Below are positions 1 to 7,414 of a DNA stretch of 64,000 nucleotides, one piece after another (the stretch's first letter is position 1; each line of letters starts with the position of its first letter). The DNA is taken from assembly GCF_014837045.1 (NCBI RefSeq), contig NZ_JACSPR010000007.1:91093-155092 (forward strand). Direction: 5' to 3'. Position numbers and translations under genes: made by a program. The DNA comes from Corynebacterium gallinarum. GTDB taxonomy: Bacteria > Actinomycetota > Actinomycetes > Mycobacteriales > Mycobacteriaceae. The notes under the pieces are model-generated. The model saw only the letters and a program-made list of their open reading frames with translations, searched no databases and had not been told where the DNA came from.

Positions 1-125
1 AGGACAGCCTGCCGGAGACCGCCATCATGCTTGCCGACGCCGCCCTCGCCGTCCTCGGCGCCGACCTGCCCGGGGACCGGGTGGAGCGCACCCTGGAACT
101 GCTCAGGCAGGCTGACGGGAAATAA
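1..125 (+). CDS. amtR: AmtR, TetR-family nitrogen regulator (3' end only)
   Basis: Only the last 40 codons are present; the gene enters from the left edge in the frame starting at base 3 and stops at 123-125. The visible peptide runs from DSLPETAIMLADAALAVLG to LELLRQADGK. I recognise this as the C-terminus of corynebacterial AmtR, whose C. glutamicum version ends almost identically (from memory). AmtR represses genes for ammonium uptake and assimilation when nitrogen is plentiful and is released by the PII protein GlnK. Its end overlaps the end of the opposing citE-like gene by 23 bp, so the two are convergent with no terminator between them. Confidence 0.85.
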   Translation, partial: DSLPETAIMLADAALAVLGADLPGDRVERTLELLRQADGK

Positions 126-924
126 TCATCCGGGCCTGGGCGATGAGGGGTTCATCGATCATCTGACCGTCCAGCTTGAACGCACCCGGGAAGTTCTCCG
201 CCTCCGCCACCACACGCCGGGCCCAGCCCAGCTGCTCCGACTCCGGGCGGTAGGCACGACGGACCGTGTCGATCTGTTTCGGGTGGATACACGCCGAGGC
301 TGCGAAACCGGATCGGGCCGCATCGGCGGCCTCGTGGAAGTGCCCCTGGACATCATGGAAGTCCGCGTGGACCGCGTCGATGGTGAATTTCCCGTTCGCC
401 GTGGCATGGATGTGCATGAGGGCACGGGTCAGGCGCATGGTGTCCCGGTAGGATCCGGTGCCGGGCTCATCGGCGAGGAACCTGGAATGGGTGCCACCGA
501 GCAGGTGGGTGAGATCCTCCGCGCCCCAGAACATGCCCACCACGTCCTCATGGGCCGCGATGTGGGCCACGTTGAGCACAGCCTGGGGCGTTTCGATCAT
601 GGCGATGACCTTCAGGCCCGCCAGCTCCTCCGGGATGCCGGTGGTGACCTTGGGAACCATCACCAGGGTGTAGTCGGTGGTGCGCACAAAGGCCACATCC
701 TCGGCGAAATGCGGATCATCCGGCCCGACCACCCGGACGATGGTGTGGGCGGGGTCCAGACCGGAGTCGGCGATGTTGGCGTAGGCGGTGGCGCGGTCCA
801 CGTCCCCCGCGCCGTCCTCCAGGTCGAGGATGACCATGTCGGCGCGCGCGGCGGCCTTGGGGATGATCTCCCTGCGGTTGGCGGGGGCGAAGAGGATGGC
901 GGGACCGGTGATCAAATCAGACAT
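103..924 (-). CDS. citE: CitE-like HpcH/HpaI-family lyase
   Basis: A 273-residue protein of the CitE / HpcH-HpaI aldolase TIM-barrel family. Supporting motifs are FAPANRREII near the start, the strand ILDLEDGAGD, the metal-site segment AMIETPQAV, WGAEDLT and the late ACIHPKQIDTVRRAY. The family cleaves or forms C-C bonds of acyl-CoA-type substrates such as citryl-, malyl- or citramalyl-CoA. No citrate lyase alpha (CitF) or acyl-carrier (CitD) gene is adjacent, so a classical citrate lyase complex is unlikely and the substrate is open. I chose ATG 924 (MSDLITGPA) because the 21 codons upstream run back through the purH terminator hairpin. It is transcribed in the same direction as purH but is separated from it by that terminator. 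Confidence 0.8.
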   Translation of the reverse strand: MSDLITGPAILFAPANRREIIPKAAARADMVILDLEDGAGDVDRATAYANIADSGLDPAHTIVRVVGPDDPHFAEDVAFVRTTDYTLVMVPKVTTGIPEELAGLKVIAMIETPQAVLNVAHIAAHEDVVGMFWGAEDLTHLLGGTHSRFLADEPGTGSYRDTMRLTRALMHIHATANGKFTIDAVHADFHDVQGHFHEAADAARSGFAASACIHPKQIDTVRRAYRPESEQLGWARRVVAEAENFPGAFKLDGQMIDEPLIAQARMIISRQPA

Positions 925-950
925 ACCTACAGTTGTACGCGTGGAATGAG

Positions 951-977
951 AAAAAGGCAGTCCTTTCACGGACTGCC
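951..977 (-). terminator. Rho-independent terminator after purH
   Basis: A perfect 8-bp stem, GGCAGTCC (956-963) with GGACTGCC (970-977), encloses a 6-nt loop. Read on the minus strand it is followed by five T (951-955). It lies 21 bp past the purH stop. Confidence 0.85.
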
Positions 978-998
978 TCTCCCCCACCTACTGCTCTC

Positions 999-2564
999 CT
1001 AGTGGGAGAAGTGACGTGCACCGGTGAGGTACATGGTCACACCGGCCTTGTTGGCGGCCTCGATGACCTCATCATCACGGATGGACCCACCCGGCTGGAC
1101 CACGGCGGTGATCCCGGCCTGCGCGAGCACCTCAAAGCCGTCGGCGAACGGGAAGAACGCGTCGGAGGCGGCCACGGAACCCGTCGCACGCTCCGCACCG
1201 GCACGTTCGACGGCCAGACGTGCGGAATCCACACGGTTGACCTGGCCCATGCCCACACCGACGGTGGCGCCGTCCTTGGCCAGGAGGATGGCGTTGGACT
1301 TTACGGAACGCACCGCGGTCCAGGCGAAGTCCAGATCCTTGAGCACCTCAGCGGACACGGCCTCACCCGCTGCCAGGGTCCAGTTCTCGGGGTTGTCGCC
1401 CTCGGCGTGGATGAGATCGCGTTCCTGAACGAGGATGCCGCCGGAGATCTCACGGGTCTCGAATCCTTCACGGACCGGGGCCTCAGCCTGGAGGATACGG
1501 ATGTTCTTCTTCTGGCTGAGGACCTCAACCGCGCCGTCCTCGTAGGACGGGGCGATGATGACCTCGGTGAAGATCTCCGCGACCTGCTCGGCCATCTCCA
1601 CGGACACCTCACGGTTGGAGGCGATCACGCCACCGAATGCGGAGACGGAGTCACAGGCGTGGGCCTGGCGGTGGGCGGCGGCGATGGACTCATCGGACAC
1701 GGCGATGCCACACGGGTTCGCATGCTTGATGATGGCCACACACGCACGCTCATGGTCCCAGGCTGCACGCCATGCGGCATCCGAGTCGGTGTAGTTGTTG
1801 TAGGACATCTCCTTGCCGTGGAGCTGGGTGGCCTGCGCCAGTCCGTTGGCGCCGTGGCTGACATACAGGGCGGCGGACTGGTGGGGGTTCTCACCGTAAC
1901 GGAGGGAACGTGCCAGGGTGCTGGTGGAGCCGATCCAGCCCGGGAACTCCACCTCGGTGTCCGCGGCGGACAGCTGCTCGCTGATCCAGGTTGCCACGGT
2001 GACATCGTAGGTGGCAGTGTGGCGGAAGGCCTCGGCGGCGAGCTTGGTGCGCTCCGCGCGGGAGAACCCACCGGTGTTGAGCACGGAGACAACATCCTCG
2101 TACTGTCCCGGGGAGGTGACCACAGCCACCGACGGGTGGTTCTTGGCCGCCGCGCGGACCATGGAGGGGCCTCCGATGTCGATCTGCTCGACGCAGTCAT
2201 CGAAACCGGCGCCCGATGCGACGGTCTCGGCGAAGGGGTACAGGTTGACCACGACGAGCTGGAACGGGGTGACCCCGAGTTCATCCAGCTGGCGGAGGTG
2301 GTCATCCTTGCGGGTGTCGGCCAGGATTCCGGCGTGCACCTTCGGGTGGAGGGTCTTGACGCGGCCCTCCAGACATTCGGGGAATCCGGTGAGTTCCTCA
2401 ACCGGGGTGACAGGAATACCGAGATCGGCAATCTTCGCCGCGGTGGATCCGGTGGACACGATCTCCACACCTGCGTGGTGCAGTGCCTGTGCCAGATCCT
2501 CCAGGCCTGTCTTGTCATACACGCTGATGAGTGCGCGCTTAATTGCCTTACGATCTTCGCTCAT
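999..2564 (-). CDS. purH: Bifunctional AICAR formyltransferase / IMP cyclohydrolase PurH
   Basis: A 521-residue protein, normal for PurH, catalysing the last two steps of de novo IMP synthesis: formylation of AICAR and ring closure. The N-terminal cyclohydrolase part has the MGS-like fold start [16 protein letters not shown], then [15 protein letters not shown] and [14 protein letters not shown]. The C-terminal transformylase part carries [12 protein letters not shown] (KHxNPCG motif) near residue 280, [10 protein letters not shown] and the terminal [13 protein letters not shown] 2564 lies 6 bp after the purN stop, and a GGAGAGG sequence just upstream, inside the end of purN, can serve as its ribosome site. 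The two genes are therefore very likely cotranscribed, with termination at 951-977. Confidence 0.97.
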   Translation of the reverse strand: MSEDRKAIKRALISVYDKTGLEDLAQALHHAGVEIVSTGSTAAKIADLGIPVTPVEELTGFPECLEGRVKTLHPKVHAGILADTRKDDHLRQLDELGVTPFQLVVVNLYPFAETVASGAGFDDCVEQIDIGGPSMVRAAAKNHPSVAVVTSPGQYEDVVSVLNTGGFSRAERTKLAAEAFRHTATYDVTVATWISEQLSAADTEVEFPGWIGSTSTLARSLRYGENPHQSAALYVSHGANGLAQATQLHGKEMSYNNYTDSDAAWRAAWDHERACVAIIKHANPCGIAVSDESIAAAHRQAHACDSVSAFGGVIASNREVSVEMAEQVAEIFTEVIIAPSYEDGAVEVLSQKKNIRILQAEAPVREGFETREISGGILVQERDLIHAEGDNPENWTLAAGEAVSAEVLKDLDFAWTAVRSVKSNAILLAKDGATVGVGMGQVNRVDSARLAVERAGAERATGSVAASDAFFPFADGFEVLAQAGITAVVQPGGSIRDDEVIEAANKAGVTMYLTGARHFSH

Positions 2565-2570
2565 GAAGGA

Positions 2571-3167
2571 TTAGCCTCTCCAGTTGAGTTGTACGCCACC
2601 CTGGGTGCGGGAAACCTCCGCACGGTTCAGGACTTCTACAATGAGTTTACGCTCTACCTGCTTGATTCTTTCATGCAGGCTGTTTTCATCATCGCCCACC
2701 TCCACCGGAACCGGGCGCTGGTCGATGATGGGGCCGGTATCAACCCCCGCATCCACAAGGTGGACGGTGGATCCGGTGACCTTCACCCCGTAGGCAAGCG
2801 CATCCCGGACCGCATGGGCCCCCGGGAACGACGGCAGCAGCGCCGGGTGGGTGTTGATGATGCGGGAGGGGAACCTGGACAGGAAACCCTCCCCGAGAAT
2901 CTTCATGAACCCCGCGGAGACCACCAGGTCCGGTTCGTACGATGCCACCGCATCCGCCAGTTCCCCGTTCCACGCCGCACGGTCCGCACCGAGTGCCACC
3001 ACCCGGGTGGGTATCCCCGCGTCGGTGGCCCGTGTGATTGCGGGGCACTCGACATCGGAGACGACACCGGCGATCCGGTAGTTCCCCTGGGCCTCGATCA
3101 GTGCCTGCAGGAGGGTTCCCGTGCCGGAGGCCAGAACAACAATGGTGGTCGATGAGTCAGAGTTCAC
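2571..3167 (-). CDS. purN: Phosphoribosylglycinamide formyltransferase PurN
   Basis: PurN transfers a formyl group from 10-formyltetrahydrofolate to GAR in purine synthesis. The protein has the phosphate-binding loop ASGTGTLLQALI, the catalytic INTHPALLPSFPG (Asn and His) and STVHLVDAGVDTGPII with the catalytic Asp. The start is uncertain: an open frame runs upstream into the preceding gene, but homologous sequence begins at about VNSDSSTTIVVLASG. GTG 3167 is chosen, with GTG 3173 as an alternative. Either lies 4-10 bp after the stop of the membrane-protein gene, which suggests an operon DUF6350-purN-purH. Confidence 0.93.
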   Translation of the reverse strand: MNSDSSTTIVVLASGTGTLLQALIEAQGNYRIAGVVSDVECPAITRATDAGIPTRVVALGADRAAWNGELADAVASYEPDLVVSAGFMKILGEGFLSRFPSRIINTHPALLPSFPGAHAVRDALAYGVKVTGSTVHLVDAGVDTGPIIDQRPVPVEVGDDENSLHERIKQVERKLIVEVLNRAEVSRTQGGVQLNWRG

Positions 3168-3177
3168 AGGCACAATG

Positions 3178-4704
3178 TTAACGCCCGTCTGGTCGGGAAC
3201 CATCATCGGTTTCCGGACCGTCAACCCCAGGATCAGGGGTGTCCCCCGTTTCCTCTGGTTCCGCATCCGGGATGTCGGTGTCCTCCCCACCCTCGGATTC
3301 CTCCGGGGACTCAGGGGTTTCCGGGGGAGACGCTTCAACGTCGGTGTCTGCAGTGTCTGCAGCGTCTACAGTGTCTGCATCCGCCTCTTGTTCGTCGGTC
3401 TCCTCTATATAGGCCTCCGTATCGACCTCCTCCACCTCAGCCGGAGTTGCGTCAGCGTCCTCGGTGTCTTCGTCGGTGGCGGGGGTTTCGTCGACAAGCA
3501 CGGGGGCAGGGGCCGCGGGACGCCGCATACCGGACCGGAGCCTGTCGATACCGGTGATGAGCAGGACGGCAACCGCCGGGTAGAGGAACATCAGGCCGGC
3601 TGCCGGCAGCAGAGCGAGACCCACCCGGCCGTAGACACCCAGGTGTCCACCGGCCAGCACGGCGGCGGCGAGGAAGAACACCGCGGTGACAACCGCCGAC
3701 ACGAGTGTGACCAGCAACCGCAGTGGGGTGCGCAGGCAGACCCATACCGCCACGGTGGCGGGGATCAGCAGGAGGACCCCAGCCCACTCCGGTGCCGCGG
3801 AGGGAACGGCGGCCAACACCGGCAGGGGTGGGAGGGGCACGAGGGTGACGCTGAAGAGACTGATCAGCCCGTCGCCGAAGTGCAGTGGTGCGCCGGCGAG
3901 GACACCCATGGCATAGATAACGATGTTGGGCAGGTAGAGCAGGCTGAGTATCAGCAGGGCGGGCACCGCACCCCCACCCTCATAACCGGAGAGGGTTGCC
4001 AGGAAGGCCCGGTGGTTGACCGCGATCATCACGATCACCACCACCAGCGCCACGACGGCATAGGCGATCAGGAACCGGATCGCCTGGATTGCCGCATCCA
4101 CCAACCAGGAGGGACCGCCGTAGCGGCGTAGCAGCGCCCGCCACAACCTGGGCCCCATTCCCAACACCAGCGCAATGAGGTGGATGAGTAACACCCTGCC
4201 GATCATCGCGGCTGCGGGTGGGGCATCCACCTCCAGCACCTCGGAGGCGTCCCGGAGCATGAGGCTGGCGATCCCGGCGAGCACGAGCGGTACCAGGAGC
4301 ACCAGGGTGGTCAGCACGGCGAGGTCCGCGATGCTGGCCTTCTTCTTCACCGAGTTGTACACCCGGCGGGCCACGGCCCAGATCAGCACCATGCCGGGGA
4401 CCATGGGGAGGACACCGACCACCTCCCCGCTGCCGGCGACCGGGCTCATATTGAGCGCCAGCCACAGCTGGGCGATCGTCGCGGGCAGCGCCACCATGCT
4501 CGACGCGGAGAACAGCAGCACTGCGACAGCTGCCACGATGACGAGGAGGACGGCGATGCCATGGGGGATCAGAACGGACGGCAGGAGTCGGCGCACGCGC
4601 GATGTCGTGGCGGCGGTGGCCGGTGCCGGGGTGGCGTTCTGGGGCTTCGGTCGTCGACGGCGGACCGAGGTGGGCCGTTTCTGCGGACTATTGTTCTTGC
4701 TCAT
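3178..4704 (-). CDS. Polytopic membrane protein, DUF6350-type
   Basis: A protein of about 508 residues placed immediately upstream of purN, as is common in actinobacteria. A basic N-terminus (KRPTSVRRRRPKP) is followed by a long series of hydrophobic segments: an early one around VLLVIVAAVAVLLF and others such as LAVLTTLVLLVPLVLAGIA and AYAVVALVVVIVMIAV. I count roughly ten. The last 90 or so residues form a strongly acidic, Asp/Glu/Thr-rich tail with no hydrophobic part, presumably cytoplasmic. I recall this arrangement as the DUF6350 family, which has no assigned function; transport or cell-envelope work is only a guess. ATG 4704 (MSKNNSP) fits better than the longer frame to 4749. Confidence 0.8.
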   Translation of the reverse strand: MSKNNSPQKRPTSVRRRRPKPQNATPAPATAATTSRVRRLLPSVLIPHGIAVLLVIVAAVAVLLFSASSMVALPATIAQLWLALNMSPVAGSGEVVGVLPMVPGMVLIWAVARRVYNSVKKKASIADLAVLTTLVLLVPLVLAGIASLMLRDASEVLEVDAPPAAAMIGRVLLIHLIALVLGMGPRLWRALLRRYGGPSWLVDAAIQAIRFLIAYAVVALVVVIVMIAVNHRAFLATLSGYEGGGAVPALLILSLLYLPNIVIYAMGVLAGAPLHFGDGLISLFSVTLVPLPPLPVLAAVPSAAPEWAGVLLLIPATVAVWVCLRTPLRLLVTLVSAVVTAVFFLAAAVLAGGHLGVYGRVGLALLPAAGLMFLYPAVAVLLITGIDRLRSGMRRPAAPAPVLVDETPATDEDTEDADATPAEVEEVDTEAYIEETDEQEADADTVDAADTADTDVEASPPETPESPEESEGGEDTDIPDAEPEETGDTPDPGVDGPETDDGSRPDGR

Positions 4705-5228
4705 CGTGATCAACTGTGCCACGCCGGTGCCGGAAAATGTCGGTGGCACGTCGGGAACGGGCGGCGAACAACCCTCCCGGCGACCGACTCCCCTCCCTCC
4801 GCCTCAAGCCCCTCGGGCGGACATATGGGAGGACACCTGTCCAGTGACACACTGCTGTTACATTGCGATACCACCGGGGGACAAAACTGGGAAAATCCTC
4901 TCCGAAGATCTCGAAAAGCAGCTCTATTGTTACTAAATGCGACAAAGATTACACTTCACGCAAAAATTGCATAAAAGATGTCTTTCCCGTCAATCGTGCA
5001 GGTGAGAGCCAGATTACTTTCCCCAAAATCACAATGCCCGCCCCAGCCGAAGAAGTAAATCGCAATCACTGTCTCCATTTCACTTGATCCCCGGGGGGTC
5101 AGGCGCTAGTGTTACTTCCGGTAGATAACAAGATGGTCACAATCCAGACACCAATCGTGATTCTTTAACAGGGACCTCAGAACCCCTCGTGACTGGTTTG
5201 ATGTGACAGATGATGGAAGCAGGCTAAA
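4705..5228. other. Long AT-rich intergenic region (divergent promoters)
   Basis: This 524-bp gap separates the divergent DUF6350-purNH operon and the M23 peptidase gene. From about 4860 to 5220 it is distinctly AT-richer than the neighbouring genes and holds no credible coding frame. It must carry promoters for both sides. The stretch 5110-5228 upstream of the TTG start is a possible leader, but I could not fold it into any riboswitch family I know. Confidence 0.5.
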
Positions 5229-5999
5229 TTGCAGGAGCAGACCCAGCAGGTGGGCAAGCACCGCAAGCACACCACTTCTCAGTCGGCCAAGGGCCGTGTG
5301 GCTTTTGTGGCGGTAGCAACAGGTGCGGTCTCCACCGCAGGTGCAGGTGGAGCGGCAGTGGCGCAGACCCAGGCGCAGTCCCCGGAGCATTCCCAGGTGC
5401 AGCCACAGTCGGCCGTCACCGAGGCAGCTGTCGAGGTGGACTACCAGCTCACCAACAACGGCGTTGAGTCCGAGTACGTCGGAGGCAGCTCCGCACCTCA
5501 GATCCTCGCCATCGCGGAGTTCAAGCCGGTGGTCAACCTCGGCGAGCAGATCGCCAAGACCATCGAGTACAACGCCGAGCGCGTCCAAGCCGACCTGGAC
5601 AACCGTGGTGCTTCCGTGGTCAAGCCTGCTGAAGGTGCCTTCACCTCCGGCTACGGCCCCCGCTGGGGCACCATCCACCAGGGCATTGACATCGCCAACG
5701 CCGTGGGCACCCCGATCCTCTCTGTGATGGACGGTACCGTCATCGATTCCGGTCCCGCCTCCGGTTACGGCAACTGGATCCGCATCCAGCACACCGACGG
5801 TTCCATCTCCGTCTACGGCCACATGGAGACCCTTGATGTCGCCGTCGGCCAGACCGTGCGCGCCGGCCAGAAGATTGCAGGCATGGGCAACCGTGGTTTC
5901 TCCACCGGTTCCCACCTCCACTTCGAGATCCACCCGGCCGGCATGGGCCCGGTTGATCCGCTGCCCTGGTTCGCCGAGCGCGGCGTCACCATCGCCTAA
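5229..5999 (+). CDS. Secreted M23 (LytM-type) metallopeptidase
   Basis: A 256-residue exported peptidoglycan endopeptidase candidate. The N-terminus is basic (VGKHRKH, then KGR) and is followed by a hydrophobic Ala/Gly/Val-rich segment at residues 23-45, consistent with a signal peptide or anchor. The C-terminal domain (about 135-250) is M23: YGPRWGTIHQGIDIA supplies HxxxD and SHLHFEIHP supplies HxH, so all zinc ligands appear intact and enzymatic activity is plausible. It likely cuts cross-links during wall growth or cell separation. TTG 5229 follows a GGAAG sequence at a suitable distance; no ATG or GTG in frame lies nearer. A strong terminator follows, so it appears monocistronic. Confidence 0.88.
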   Translation: MQEQTQQVGKHRKHTTSQSAKGRVAFVAVATGAVSTAGAGGAAVAQTQAQSPEHSQVQPQSAVTEAAVEVDYQLTNNGVESEYVGGSSAPQILAIAEFKPVVNLGEQIAKTIEYNAERVQADLDNRGASVVKPAEGAFTSGYGPRWGTIHQGIDIANAVGTPILSVMDGTVIDSGPASGYGNWIRIQHTDGSISVYGHMETLDVAVGQTVRAGQKIAGMGNRGFSTGSHLHFEIHPAGMGPVDPLPWFAERGVTIA

Positions 6000-6035
6000 C
6001 ACCCCTGGATCCCCCACCCGTCAACGGGATCCCCG

Positions 6036-6070
6036 AAGAGGACAGTCCACCCGGACTGTCCTCTTTTTTT
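6036..6070 (+). terminator. Rho-independent terminator of the M23 gene
   Basis: A 13-bp perfect stem, AAGAGGACAGTCC (6036-6048) with GGACTGTCCTCTT (6053-6065), is followed by an unbroken T run. It sits 36 bp past the stop codon. Confidence 0.92.
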
Positions 6071-6137
6071 GCGTTCCCGGACCCACCTGCCCCAGCCCCG
6101 ACCCAACCCCCGCCCCGTCACCCCTTGCCCTCCAATA

Positions 6138-6174
6138 GTTACTGGGTAACAATGAGGGTTAGTTACCAAGTAAC
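6138..6174. promoter_or_regulatory. Twin palindromic operator upstream of the PadR operon
   Basis: Two copies of the palindrome GTTAC-N3-GTAAC stand at 6138-6150 and 6162-6174, with centres 24 bp apart, 34 bp or more before the padR start. PadR regulators typically bind such AT-containing dyads in their own promoter, so autoregulation by the adjacent PadR protein is the natural inference. Confidence 0.7.
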
Positions 6175-6207
6175 TCATTCTTATTGCCCATTCATTTAAG
6201 GACTGCC

Positions 6208-6747
6208 ATGTCCATCAAACACGCGCTCCTGGCGCTGCTTCTGGATGAACCCCGTTCCGCCAGTCAACTGCAGTCCCGGTTCGCCGACACCACCGCCGGG
6301 GTGTGGCCGCTCAACATCGGGCAGGTCTCCCAGACGCTCGGCCGACTCCAGCGGGACGGCCACATCGAATCCGCAGGCACCATCATCGGCCCCACCGGGC
6401 ACAGCGCGGAGCGCTACCAGCTGACCGATACAGGCCGCGCCCTGGTGAATGACTGGTTCATCACGCCGGTGGTGCAGCCGGTGGCCGAACGCGATGAGCT
6501 GGTCACCAAGGTCACCCTCGCCCAGACCCGCCCGGAACTTGATCTGATCCACCTCCTGGACACCCAGCGCGCCTCCATCATGGAGGAGCTGCGCGCCCTC
6601 AACCGACGCACCCGCACCCTGCCGGATACCCGGACCACCGACCGCCTGCTCGTCGAAAAGCGCATCTTTGAGCTGGAGGCCCAGGCCCGCTGGCTCGACC
6701 GCATCGAAACCCTCCACACCCCCGAAAGCGAGAACGGCCATGAATAG
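6208..6747 (+). CDS. PadR-family transcriptional repressor
   Basis: A 179-residue protein of the PadR-s2 (long) type. The winged-helix domain covers about residues 1-85 (KHALLALLLDEPRSASQL, then the recognition region LNIGQVSQTLGRLQRDGHI and the wing YQLTDTGRALV). A C-terminal helical dimerisation domain follows (LIHLLDTQRASIMEELRAL, ELEAQARWLDRIE). ATG 6208 has an AAGGA sequence 7-10 bp upstream; the in-frame CTG/TTG codons before it would place the start in the promoter. The stop overlaps the next gene by 8 bp, so it is the first gene of an operon with an ABC exporter, which it probably represses through the twin dyads upstream. The inducer is unknown. Confidence 0.88.
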   Translation: MSIKHALLALLLDEPRSASQLQSRFADTTAGVWPLNIGQVSQTLGRLQRDGHIESAGTIIGPTGHSAERYQLTDTGRALVNDWFITPVVQPVAERDELVTKVTLAQTRPELDLIHLLDTQRASIMEELRALNRRTRTLPDTRTTDRLLVEKRIFELEAQARWLDRIETLHTPESENGHE

Positions 6748-7414
6748 TACCCAACCCGCAGCCCTGGAACTGCAGAAGGTCTCGTGCATCTTCGGCGAAG
6801 GAGCCCGACGCGTGGTCGCGCTGGACAGTGTCTCCCTCACGGTGGAGCCGGGTGAGCTGGTCGCTGTCATGGGGCCCTCCGGGTCGGGAAAATCCACCCT
6901 GCTCAATGTCGCCGGCCTGCTGCAGAAACCGACCTCCGGTCGGGTGCTTATCGACGGCGCCGATGTCTCACAACTCAGCCCCACCCGCGCGGCCCAGGCC
7001 CGCAGGACCAAGGTCGGCGTGGTGTTCCAGAACTACAACCTCGTCTCCACTCTCACCGTCGGGGAAAATGTCGGCCTCCCCCTGGAACTGGATGGTGTGG
7101 ATCCGCGTGAGGCCGTGGCCGAAGCTCTCGAGGAGGTCGGACTTGCCGGACTGGCTGACCGTTTCCCCGAGGAGATCTCCGGCGGCCAGGCACAACGCGT
7201 GGCCATCGCCCGGGCCCTCATCGGCCCACGTACTGTCCTGCTGGCGGATGAACCAACCGGCGCACTGGATACCAGCACCGGTGAAGAGGTCCTGCGGGTG
7301 CTGCGCTCACGTATTGATGCCGGTGCCGCCGGTATCCTGGTGACCCACGAACCCCGCTTCGCGGCCTGGGCGGATCGCACCATCATGATGCGTGATGGGG
7401 TGATCCAGCCATGA
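6740..7414 (+). CDS. ABC transporter ATP-binding subunit (MacB/LolD type)
   Basis: A 224-residue ATPase of the MacB/LolD/FtsE group. It shows Walker A GPSGSGKST, the Q-loop VVFQNYNLVS, the signature ISGGQAQR (Ile instead of the usual Leu), Walker B VLLADEPTGALD and the switch His in LVTHEPR. The start overlaps padR by 8 bp and the end overlaps the permease by 4 bp (ATGA), so the three are translated together. It powers the FtsX-like permease that follows, probably for export of, or resistance to, an envelope-active peptide or drug; this role is inferred from family and PadR linkage only. Confidence 0.93.
   Translation: MNSTQPAALELQKVSCIFGEGARRVVALDSVSLTVEPGELVAVMGPSGSGKSTLLNVAGLLQKPTSGRVLIDGADVSQLSPTRAAQARRTKVGVVFQNYNLVSTLTVGENVGLPLELDGVDPREAVAEALEEVGLAGLADRFPEEISGGQAQRVAIARALIGPRTVLLADEPTGALDTSTGEEVLRVLRSRIDAGAAGILVTHEPRFAAWADRTIMMRDGVIQP

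Noticed and set aside
933..3155. A 740-codon open frame on the plus strand across purH and purN.
   Set aside because: It is the antisense of two certain genes; high GC at codon position 3 creates such long shadow frames, and its sequence is low-complexity Gly/Asp/His-rich.
4863..5087. A 74-codon frame in the leader of the M23 gene.
   Set aside because: It has no ribosome site and Lys/Ser/Asn-rich content caused by AT-rich promoter DNA.
5100..5228. A c-di-AMP riboswitch before the M23 peptidase, by analogy with rpf1.
   Set aside because: None of the conserved ydaO blocks (such as the CAGCTAACCTCG element) is present.
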